A model generated the notes under the pieces. It did no database searches, was not told the origin of the DNA, and worked only from the letters and a program-made list of their open reading frames with translations. Shown piece by piece: positions 1 through 9,727 of a stretch of DNA of 64,000 nt. This stretch comes from Psilocybe azurescens (lineage: Eukaryota > Basidiomycota > Agaricomycetes > Agaricales > Agrocybaceae). Position numbers and translations under genes: made by a program. How positions within the stretch are numbered: position 1 is the first letter of the stretch; each line of letters begins with the position of its first letter. The DNA is taken from assembly GCA_023853785.1 (NCBI GenBank), contig JAJIRX010000126.1, forward strand, positions 62,001 through 126,000, given 5' to 3'.

Positions 1-125
1 TGGGGTTGGGGCGCAGTGATTTATTCGAGATGAGGACCAGGAGAGTAAGCCGTGATTACAAAATGTATTTATTGCAAGTAGTTACTTAATGGCCGTTAGA
101 TGGCCCGAGTATATTATGCACCATG
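1..125 (+). repeat. Orphan 3'-tail repeat of the GDT1 array
   Basis: This stretch matches the tail repeats behind GDT1-like copies A and B: a TGATTT after the stop region, then a GTGATTACA block, then the ATGGCCGTTAGATGGCC motif at about 90-106. No GDT1 coding exon is visible to its left, so the array probably continues beyond the window edge. Confidence 0.75.
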
Positions 126-216
126 ACTCCTTCACTATCACTATCACTATCACTGCTAGTGCATTTTGGGACCCGAAAGAGAGACGAGAGAGAAAGAGAG
201 AGAGAGAGAGAGACTA
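126..216. repeat. Microsatellites (CACTAT)n and (GA)n
   Basis: A short CACTAT run is followed at about 180-216 by an almost pure GA tract. Reading frames through it give only low-complexity peptides, so it is not coding. Confidence 0.85.
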
Positions 217-1540
217 CGCACGCCGTACTCGGTGCTCAGCTCGCTCCACCGGCAACGCTAGCCCAAGTTGCGCAACTCGCCGTGGTTGATTGGCCGGTGA
301 TGCACCGATATCACCCGGGATGCCCACTCGAGAATTGATCTAGATTCTAGACCGACGCACACACATGCAATGAGTACTGAGTAACGAGACGCCGCGCCGC
401 AGTGTAGTGTATGTAATGAGTGAAATAAGGAGACAGAAGACAGAGCCCCACGCGGTGTGAATGTGCATTCATCGTTGGATCAACCCACAGCGCATGTATT
501 TTTATTGCTGTTTTCAAAAACATTGGCGAAACCCGGTTTTTTGATCGCAGTAATACTAATGCTAGTATGCCGAAAAGTCAATCAATGAGTGAGTTCTGGT
601 TAAACTTTAAAGTTTTCGAATATTTTTTTCGCTCATATTGAAGCCTTGCTTTTTGCGATTCCAGAAATGTCAAAACCGCATTTGTAGCGTCAAACCTCAT
701 GGATCTACGGGTCGTACAAACAGCCAGGTCTCAAATTCTCAAATTTTGATTTGCCAAAGCTTTTGAAAACAGCAATCATTAGCTACACCGCCGTGGTATA
801 TATATCAGTACAGTAGCATTGATTCACTTTTCGGCATAGTAGTATTAATTCTCTTTCAGCATACTAGCATTACTTCACTTCAGGGATCAGCTGGACGAAT
901 TATTCTTAGCACCCATATACTATGAACTCCGGTTCTTGTTCTTATCCATACCTTTTCTCACACTCACATTGCTTGTTACTTACTGCGGTTCCAGCATGCC
1001 AATAGTCGAGCTGCACCACTTGTAGTAGAGCAGTAACGTGAAAGTTAATCAAATAATATCAGACCCAAGTATTCTTCGTATTCATATTCCTCATGCGTGA
1101 GTCATGCGTGACCCACCAGGGAACCGCCGATCCCAATTTGCTCTCCAGCCAGATTCGAGCTATTTTTAGGTAACGAAATCTAAGATGGCATGCTGGCTGA
1201 CAACTTCCCATAAAACTTTCCATAAAATGGTGTTGCACCTGAATGGGATGAGTGCATACATCAAAGGAAGCCGTAGGCAAACTGTTGGAGCAAAATACAC
1301 AGAAATGCACCCTCATCGATCATTTTACTGTCCGTATAAAAATTGACCTTTTGGTCAGAATTTTGTTTCGAAAAAGGCTCTCAACCATCCAGACGAAGCC
1401 CCGAGAAACTCAATATTCTTGGAAAATTTTCACCGCCAAGGATCTGGTATACTGGTAAGCCTTCAGGGGTCCTGATATTATACGGATGTTCTTCGTACCT
1501 TCCTCATATTCCGTGACGATCGGTACAGCACCATCAAAAT
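217..1540. other. Intergenic linker of the tandem array
   Basis: No supportable gene. The part at about 860-1,150 is similar to 6,765-7,050, 10,690-10,750 and 14,280-14,400: a motif around a CACTTCAGGGATC start, a CAGACTCAAGTATT-like block, and a GTGAGTCGTGACCCACC-like block. It is the repeated linker upstream of each membrane-protein copy and may carry its promoter. Confidence 0.6.
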
Positions 1541-1545
1541 AATGG

Positions 1546-1713
1546 TCGGTAAGAGATTACAAGTCCTATTTATAGGACGTACTTTTATCGGTAAGAGATT
1601 ACAAGTCCTATTTATAGGACGTGCTTTTATCGGTAAGAGATTACAAGTCCTATTTATAGGACGTACTTTTATCGGTAAGAGATTACAAGTCCTATTTATA
1701 GGACGTACTTTTA
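1546..1713. repeat. 42-bp minisatellite, four near-perfect copies
   Basis: Four head-to-tail 42-bp units are almost identical. Each contains the palindrome gtcctatttataggac, so each unit can form a hairpin. Because 42 is a multiple of three, the array stays open as a repetitive peptide, but no start, intron or homolog supports coding. The array is present upstream of membrane-protein copy A and absent from the matching positions of copies B and C. Confidence 0.95.
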
Positions 1714-1917
1714 TCGGTCGGAATGATCAATTGTCCTATTTGGAAGATACCGTAGATGCGGTGCATGTGTCCCGGGATGTTCTGCAGTTAAATAGAGATG
1801 TCTTCTGTTGGGTTAAAGTCTTGTCAGTTTCATATTCCAGTTTCTTTGCCCTCTTTCATAGAACTAAGACAAGTCTCCTCTCATTGCACTCTCGCCTGCC
1901 ATATTCATTCCCTGTTC

Positions 1918-2966
1918 ATGAGTCACACAGCTTCCCAAAGCAGTGATGGAGAACCCATGGCAGCATTAGAATCAAGGTCAGCAGTGCATCCCTGCTCATG
2001 TACAAAATACCTCTCGAGTTGATATTTTACCAGAGACGAAAATCCCAATTTCTATTCGGAACGGACCTTTGGGGCCATCTTTCACTTTCATTGTATGCTG
2101 CACTGGCCGTGGTGCATACTTTTGGCCTCCACCTTCTACTCTATAGATACATGGCTTATTCCGAGTCGCCATTCGGAGAAATCACCTCAATCGAGCTCAA
2201 TGAAATTAGCCGCCATTCTCGTCAAGACGGTGAAGCCAACGTCGCAGCACATAACTTAGACAACCAATCTTGCGAGCAGTGGGATGGGATCATGATTTGG
2301 TTAGTCAAGGCATGGTCAATCACCTGCACTGGTTGCATTATTCTCCTTCCGTAAGAGTCATAAATTCAAATCATAAGACTAGTAGACTGATTCATTATCT
2401 GACATAGATTTCCACTCAGTTTCTTTCAAATCCCAGGTATCAATGCAAATATCTACGCGCGCACAGCAGTTCTATCTATGCTGATATGTTCCGCCATTGG
2501 TCTCATGATTGCCGGCTTCTACCTTCAGATGAAGGTTAAATTCAAATCGGAGAGTTTTATTAAAGAATGGTTGAGGGTCAGTGAAGTATATCATCGCTTT
2601 CAAACGTCATCTAACTTTTGAACTATCATTAAGGCCTCTCGTGGTCTTAACAATCGAGATGCAATTGATTTCTGGATATGCTTATGCCTCCCAGCTTCTC
2701 TATTTGTCTGGTAGGTCTTGTCCCTTGACTAGGCGTACTCAAGTACTATCGGATGCTTACAACGATACAATATGAATAGGGCGATGTTCTTCTGTATTGT
2801 GACTTTACTCACAATCGCAATGTGCGTAAATCCCACAAACGAAATTGAGTTCAATCAGAAGCGAGTACAAGCATGGCACATATCGAGCGTCATATTTCTG
2901 GCTATTATGACTGTTAGCCAAGTTACTCAGGTATACCGCTTTGGCAAGCGCATTCTGGAGGCGTAA
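1918..2966 (+). CDS. Multi-pass membrane protein, array copy A
   Basis: I do not recognise the family. Proposed exons are 1918-1976, 2034-2350, 2408-2576, 2634-2710 and 2780-2966, all with GT-AG borders. Phases agree for the last four exons. The predicted protein has hydrophobic segments in exon 2 (around AVVHTFGLHLLLY and AWSITCTGCIILLP), exon 3 (TAVLSMLICSAIGLMIAGFY) and exons 4-5 (CLPASLFVWAMFFCIVTLLTIA, and VIFLAIMTVSQVTQ), and ends in RFGKRILEA. That suggests four to six membrane passes. The conserved start ATG lies in a short Ser-rich exon. Exon 2 starts in one frame and ends in another. The same mismatch occurs in copy B, so the true structure of exon 2 is unresolved. Its neighbour in each array unit is a GDT1-like gene. 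Confidence 0.6.
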
Positions 2967-4420
2967 TGATCCTGATACTATTTGGTGTATTCTGAGATTA
3001 CACTCAAATTCCCGTTTCTTTCTGTAATCGTCTATTCTGTATTCTATTTTTCTCGTTGATGTTCCATGTCAAGTTCTGATAGTAGCCTATTTATATTTCT
3101 GTTCGCTCGAAGTAGTTCATCTGATGTGCTTAAACTAAACAAACATTACCTGCTGTTCTCTTACTAAAGAGGTGTGTCGACAATGCAAAAGATTAGGGTG
3201 AAGAGATTAATAATGGTAGAAAGTAGTGCTGTAAGTCCGAGCTTCATATACACCTCCAAAGAATCAATAATGCTATCAATCTTTGAGTATATACTGTCAT
3301 CTGTAGGGAAAATCGTTTTCGTTGATGTTGACACCTCGGACGAGCCATCTCATTTACACAACACAACACAACACAAAAACTGGTTGTTGACGCACATGCA
3401 CTTGCACAATTGACAGCTGACCACTCATCCATTCGAAATCCGGAGATAGACTGAACGTCGATATTAATATTCTATAGTGGTATGCTTTAATGAGCTGTCT
3501 TTGCGCTCCTATTAATAATGGAATCGACATAAAGATAAAGAAGCTTAACAATTTCTTTGTCCGATTCTCTGTAGAACTGAGGGATCAAAATCGGTGACTT
3601 CTCTTCTGTCGTTGTCTTCCTTATGTTGTTGTAAATTCAACAATGGCCATTTATCGCCCCTTTCCCTGTCATTATGCGCTCATTGTAGAAAGATTGCGTG
3701 TGCAAAAATGAAACAACAATCGAATGCACGCACAGCCAGGATCAACGATCGACTTTCCGTACTTGTCCTTTCTTTCTTTCTTTCTTTCTTTCACGCGAAT
3801 GACAATCCTTATTTTCGTTGTAATCGGATGCGTGCTGAACAGGGGTATATAATACTCTATTCCCAGCCTATTGTCTCCCCAGTTCTAGTTTCCTCCACAT
3901 TTCGTATCATCACATTGGATCAAGGTAAACCATTCGCACGATTAAGTATGGTCCCTCTCCCATATGATTTTACAGATGCCTTTTGAGTGATTCTGCATTG
4001 CGCACTGAGTGCTACTGCCAGATCATCTGTATTACTGACTATGTACCCAGAAATCGTTATCTAGTAATAATGTGCCAAAACTCGTTCTCCTTGTTTTTCT
4101 ACTCTTTTCTATTCATTCTCTTAATTAATTGTTGTGTGGTTGTGCTTGAATCCAAGTCTGACGGGCTTGGGGCCCGTGTCACGTCACTATTATTTCCTCT
4201 TGTGAGCGAGCAGGCGTGATCTCCACGTCCATTGACAACATTGCACTCTGTCTAAATCATAATGCAACTCTGATTCTGCCTTTCTTATTTTAACGACTCA
4301 ACCTAACCCAGTGCAAGCTGTCAGGTCAAGCGGCTCCCCGTCAACGTTTCAACCCACACGCCTTACCTCTTCTCTTCTTATCTGTTCTCTTCTCCCTACT
4401 CCACTGCACAGTGCACAACC
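2967..4420. other. Spacer between membrane-protein and GDT1 copy A
   Basis: No gene is supported. A CTTT microsatellite sits at about 3768-3792. The block 3174-3340 is clearly homologous to 9936-10100 behind copy B, so the spacer was duplicated with the genes. A short open frame in that block is not recognisable as a protein. Confidence 0.6.
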
Positions 4421-5595
4421 ATGGACGCCTCTCCTCCCCGCAAGCCCTCCTCCAATCCTTCCTCATGATCATCGTCTCCGAGTTCGGTGGCAAGACCTTC
4501 CTCATCGCCGCCATCCTGGTCATACGCCACCCGCGGCTCACTGTCTTCCTCGGCGCATTCCTCTCGCTGCTCCTCATGTCCTTCCTCTCCGCCTCCCTTG
4601 GTCATGTCCTCCCCACCCTTATCCCGCACCGCGGCCCTGTTTCTGGTTTTTGGAGTCAGTATGCTTGGACAAGACGAGGGGCATGACGGAGGGCAGGAAG
4701 GGGAAGATGGGGGAGATGCGCGAGGCGGAGGAGGAGATCGAGGACGACGAACGGGTGCATGAGGGCGGGCTGCTCAGCGCGGATATTGCGCCCTTCTCGG
4801 CTACGGACAACACAACCCCACTACAGAGAATGGAAAAAGGCCGCAAAAGCCACGACACCGACATCGACCTCGACTCTACTGCGTCATCTCCGAAAACACC
4901 AACACCAAAACCATCATGGACAGACGACGCGCGAAACTTCTGCAGCCTGTTCCTCGGCACCGTGTTTGTGCAGGCGTTCGTGCTCACCTTCCTCGGCGAG
5001 TGGGGGACCGCTCCCAGATCGCCACCATCGCTCACGTATGTCCATCTTTCTTTCTTTCTTTCTACCTCTCTTTCATTCTGCCTTTCTTTTTCCTTCCTCC
5101 TTTTCCCTTTTCCTTACTCCTCTCCCAATTGTCCCAATTATACTAACGACTACCACCAACGTAGAACGTATACCTCGTAGCACTCGGCACCGTGCTCGGG
5201 CACGCGTGCTGCACTGCGCTCGCGGTCGTGGGTGGCTGGTACGTGTCGACCAAGATATCGGTCAAGCATGGTGCGTTTTTCTCCCTTTCCCTTTTCCATT
5301 TGTCCTCTTCCTCCTCCTCCTCCTCCTCCTCCTCTCCCCCGCGCTCTCTGCTGTCCTCCCTTTCCTCTACCCCCTCCTCCCTCTTTTTTTTAAAACAAAA
5401 ACGAGCTAATTCCAATATGAACACATAGTAACATACGGCGGCTCTGTGCTCTCCCTCCTCTTCGGCCTCATATACCTCTACGAGGGTTTCGTCACCTCCG
5501 CCTCTGAGTCGCTCAACGTGGGGATGGGTATTCCCATGCCGGTGGATGTTGATGTTGATGTTGATGATGTTGATGTTGATGCGGGGGCGCGGTGA
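4421..5595 (+). pseudogene. GDT1/TMEM165-like transporter, array copy A (damaged)
   Basis: Three exons can be aligned to the GDT1 copy at 27 kb: 4421-5035, 5165-5270 and 5429-5595. The last two have clean GT-AG borders. The gene would encode a Golgi-type Ca/Mn-proton exchanger of the UPF0016 family. Visible family features are the first conserved region (SEFGGKTFLIAAILVIRHPR), an acidic cytosolic loop, the second region (AFVLTFLGEWG, then DRSQIATIA in another frame), and GHACCTALAVVGG plus SVKHVTYGG near the end. Defects: the family ExGDKT motif reads EFGGKT, so the key Asp is lost; about six residues are missing after LPTLIP; and the reading frame changes near the start, near 4640, near 4675 and in the G-run at about 5001-5005. 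The C-terminus ends in a (Asp-Val) repeat. Likely non-functional, although some frame changes may be sequence errors. Confidence 0.75.
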
Positions 5596-6440
5596 TGCGG
5601 TGATTTGTCTTTGTTTTTGTTAGCGATAGAGATGGAGATGGAGGTGGAGGTGGAGATGGAGGTGGAGATGGAGATGGAGATGGAGATGGAGATGGAGAGC
5701 GCACATCCACCGTGATTACTTACAGAGACGGAAGGGAAGGGAGAGGAAAGACAGGAGACATGACAAAATGTATTTATTTTCAATGGCCGTTAGATGGCCT
5801 GCATATATGCACTGATGTACTCACTATCATTATCGTTACTAGTGTAACGCACCGAAGTTGACTGGCCCGCGATGGCTATACTATGTATATATACGTACTC
5901 CTACTATCACCGGCGCGAAGTTATACCCATGAGTGGTTCGTCACTTCCGCCTCTGAGTCGCTCAACGTGGGGATGGCCATGGGCGTTCCTATTCTATTTC
6001 CATTCCAGTCGATGCAGTTGATGTTTAGCGATGGAGATGGGGATGGAGAGCGTACACCGTGATTACACAGAGAGAAGGGAGATATGACAAAATATATTTA
6101 TCGCAAGTAGCTACTCAATGGCCGTCAGATAGCCTGGATATATGCACTCTATGACTATGACTGCTAGTGCACCTCCGCCTCTGCCTCTGGCTCGCTCAAC
6201 GTGGGGATGGCGATGGGTATTCCTGTTGCTATTTATATTCCAGTTGATGCAGATGATGTTGATGTTGGGGCACGGTGATTTGTTTTTATTAGGGATGGAG
6301 ATGGAGATAAGGAGCGTACACCCACCGTGATTATGACTACAGAGAGGGAAAACATATTTATCGCAATTATTTACTCAATTGCCGTTAGATGGCCTAGATG
6401 TATGCATTCTGTGACTCGAAAGACAGACGAGAGAGACCAA
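5596..6440 (+). repeat. Serial duplicates of the last GDT1 exon and 3' tail
   Basis: A GGAGATGGAGAT-type minisatellite (5630-5698) is followed by two more copies of the end of the last GDT1 exon, at about 5935-6010 and 6160-6290. Both include the CTCCGCCTCTG and CTCAACGTGGGGATGG blocks. Each is followed by the GTGATTACA and ATGGCCGTTAGATGGCC tail blocks. The exon was copied together with its 3' flank, several times. Confidence 0.8.
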
Positions 6441-7344
6441 GCACTTAGCGCTCAGCTCGCTCCACTGGCAACGGTAGTTCAAGTTGCATAACTCTAACTC
6501 ACCGAGGTCGATTAGCTCGCGATGTACCATTATCACCACTGTGCAGCTAAACCCTGTACCGGGACGCCGAGAATCGAGAATCGGGACTCGATCTAGACTT
6601 AATTTATAGACCGACGTACACGCGTGTAACTAGCCAGTCGCAGTATAGAGTAGACAGCGAACAGACAGAGCCCCATTCTGCAGATATCCACATCGTTGAA
6701 TCAATTCGAGCTCACGGCGCCCATACTTCAGCTACTTGCGTAGCCGTAGGATAGATATATACTACCACCACTTCAGGGATCAGGCCTCAGGATCGGCGGG
6801 ACGAATCATTATGATTCCTTGGCTGCATATTATAATTATAAAATATATTATCAAGTCCTGTTCACAAACCACAAGCATGCCAGTAGCCGAGCCGTACTTG
6901 TAGTAGAGTACTAGGAAGTTATTAATAAGTTCCTTCAGTCAAATAAAATAATATCAGACTCAAGTATTTATCGTATTCGTCGTATTCGTCGGTCGTGAGT
7001 CGTGACCCACCGGGGAACCAGCAATCCAGATTCGATCTTTAATGTCGACCACCACCACAACAGCAGCAACAGTATTTTCGTTGCGGTGAGAGTTAGAACT
7101 TGACGTTGACCTCAACATCGACATCGGCGGCACATTGCCTTAGGTCTCAAGCACAAGCTCACGTCTGATCCCAGACTCCCATATTCCCCACACATATCCA
7201 ATCATATCCATATCTGATTATATTAAACCTACCTAGATGAATTTGAAGAACCTGGGAAGGATGAGAAGGATGGGAAGTCGCGCAAAAAAATCACGCGCCG
7301 AGCATTCAGTAACATCGGTGAGACGGGGCCCTATTGGTTGGGTT
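6441..7344. other. Array linker before the foldback element
   Basis: No gene. The stretch 6,765-7,050 repeats the linker at about 860-1,150. Several short AT-rich runs occur around 6,830-6,850. Confidence 0.6.
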
Positions 7345-8267
7345 CATGTCGTTCTCGCAGTGAATTTTATGAACATCAAACTTGTCAGAGGCTTGGGGGC
7401 CCCGTTGGCATTTGACATTTTGACAGGGCTGTTATGCCGCCGACAGAATGGCAAGTTCCTATATTTGGAACGTAAAATTGCAACACACCGAAACAACCAA
7501 CCAACCAACCAACCAGCCAACCAACCCATCGATACATCTATTTACCAACGCCTGATTGTTCATTTCTTTTTCACAGTTAGCTCGGCCAAGTGGGTAGGCG
7601 CTTAAAATGATTATTAGGCTGTATGAATTTAGGTGTGTTTATGGGAATGGCTTGGACTTTAATCATCTTGCCAAATAAATTCTAGTGTATTCCTGTTTCC
7701 GAGTCTAAGTGCGGCGACCTTCACGCAGTGCAGAGTAGGACAGAGAATGGGCGCCGACAAAGACAAAGACGAAGTGCCCATAGCTAGACCTAGACCTAGT
7801 ATCAGTATCCCGCCCTTCAAACTCTGACGAGTAGTAACGACACATCTATCTCATCTCATTTGCCGCATTGCAGTGTAGATCAACAACAAAATCAAATCAA
7901 TTCCCAACTCTCAGTTAATAAAGACGCGCGAGCGCTTCTGAGTCGGCAAGATAATTCAAGTCCAAGCCATTCCTATACACACACCTAAATTCATACAGCC
8001 TAATAATCATTTTAAGCGCCTACCCACTTGGCCGAGCTAACCGTGAGAAAGAAATGAACAATCAGGCGTCGGTAAATAGATGTATCGATGGGTTGGTTGG
8101 CTGGTTGATTGGTTGGTTGTTTCGGTGTGTGGCAATTTTACGTTCCAAATATAGGAACTTGCCATTCTGTCGGCGGCATAACAGCCCTGTCAAAATGTCA
8201 AATGCCAACGGGGCCCCCAGCCCTCTGACAGGTTCGACGTTTATAAAATTCACTGCGAGAACACAAT
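7345..8267. mobile_element. Foldback (large inverted repeat) element, MITE-like
   Basis: The left arm (about 7345-7680) and right arm (about 7960-8267) are reverse complements over roughly 300 bp at high identity. They include the ends GTTCTCGCAGTGAATTTTAT, a block reading GTTGGCATTTGACATTTTGA and a TTGG/CCAA simple repeat in both arms. The centre of about 280 bp has no long reading frame, and no transposase is present. Open frames in the arms mirror each other and are by-products. The element lies between array units A and B. I could not define a clear target-site duplication. It is either a non-autonomous foldback transposon or an inversion-type duplication; the first fits better. Confidence 0.8.
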
Positions 8268-8678
8268 GATATAAAGGTGTTCTGTCATCATCCATCATCT
8301 GATTAAGTAAATCAGCTATCATAAAACGACGGGCAAAGAACGGATAGGGGATAGTATGGATTTTTTTGGCTTATTCCGTGAGCGTCGGTACGATGGTCAA
8401 ATATAGACCGCACGGGTCCTAAAAAACTAGACAGGTCCAGACGATGTGTTACCTTTGATTTATACTTAGATGTTTACATGTACATATCTTCCCTAAGCAG
8501 CAGTGCAGTTCGATATTTCGGTCGGTGCCGTCCCCAGATGTTGTGCAGTTAAATAGCGATGTCTTCTGTTGGGTTAAAGTCTTGGCAGCTTTATACTCTA
8601 GTCTCTTTTGCTCTCGTTCGTAGACCCAAGATAAATCTCCTCTATTACACTCTCACCTGCAATATTCATTCCCAGTTC
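8268..8678. other. Array linker upstream of membrane-protein copy B
   Basis: Matches the region just upstream of copies A and C, for example the GTCTTCTGTTGGGTTAAAGT block at about 8561, but lacks the 42-bp minisatellite of copy A. No gene is seen. Confidence 0.55.
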
Positions 8679-9727
8679 ATGAGTCACACAGCTTCCCTAA
8701 GCAGTGATGGAGAACCCAGGTCAGTATTAGAATCAAGGTCAGCAATACATTCCTGCTCAGATACACAGCACTTCTTGAGTTGATATTTTACCAGAGACGA
8801 AAATCCCAATTTTGATTCGGAACGGTCTTTTGGGTCCATCTCTCATTTTCATTGTATGCTGCACTGGCCGTGGTGCATACTTTTGGCCTCCACCTTCTAC
8901 TTCATAGGAATATGGCTTATGCCGAGTCGCCTTTCGGAGAAATTTCCTCGATTGCGCTCAATGAAATTAGCCGTAGTCCTAGTCAAGACTGTGAAACCAA
9001 CTTCGCAGCACCTAACTCAGAGAACCAATGTCGCGAGCAGTGGGATGAGATCATGCTCTGGTTGGTCAAGGCATGGTCAATCACATGCACTGGTTGTATT
9101 ATTCTCCTACCGTAAGAGTCATAAATTCAAACCCTAACACTGGGAGACTGATCTATTATCTGAGATAGATTTCCACTAAGTTTCTTTCAAATCCCAGACA
9201 TCAATGGAAACATATACGCGCGCACAGCAGTTCTATCTATGCTGATATGCTCCGCTATTGGTCTCATGACTGCTGGCTTCTACCTTCAAATGAAGGATAA
9301 ATTCAAATCGGAGAGTTTTATTAAAGAATGGTCGAAGGTCAGTGAAGTATATTGTCCCTTTCCAACTTCATCTAACTTTTGAACTACCATTAAGGCCTCT
9401 CGTGGTCTCAAAAATCGAGATGCAGTTGATTTCTGGATGTGCTTATGCCTGCCAGCTTCTCTATTTGTCTGGTAAGTTTTGTCCCTTGAATGAGTGTACT
9501 CGAGTACTATGGGATGCTTACAACGATACGATATTAATAGGGCGATGTTCTTCTGTATTGTGACTTTACTCACCATCGCAATGTGTGTAAATCCCAAGAA
9601 CGAAATGGAGTTCAATCAGGAGCGAGTAAAAGCATGGCACATATCGAGCGTCATATTTCTGGCTATTATGACTGTTAGCCAAGTTACTCAGGTATTCCGC
9701 TTTGGTAAGCGCATTCTGGAGGCATAA
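8679..9727 (+). CDS. Multi-pass membrane protein, array copy B
   Basis: Exon-by-exon homolog of the gene at 1918-2966, with the same intron positions: 8679-8737, 8795-9111, 9169-9337, 9395-9471 and 9541-9727. The last exon is exactly the same length (187 bp) and differs by few residues, ending RFGKRILEA. The hydrophobic segments are conserved. Exon 2 again begins in a frame that does not continue to its 3' end. In the frame that does reach the 3' end, a TGA near 8815 lies early in the exon. The shared mismatch suggests either a mis-assigned first exon or a lesion older than the duplication. Family unknown; the encoded protein is probably an integral membrane protein. Confidence 0.6.

Noticed and set aside
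1542..1946. 134-codon repetitive frame over the minisatellite
   Set aside because: Openness follows from the 42-bp unit being a multiple of three; no start context or homolog.
4311..5180. 289-codon plus-strand frame over GDT1 copy A
   Set aside because: It mixes a wrong frame of exon 1, part of the true acidic loop and intron sequence. The exon model based on copy C explains the region better.
7344..8322. Matching open frames in the two arms of the foldback element
   Set aside because: They encode the same short peptide only because the arms are inverted copies; no known protein.
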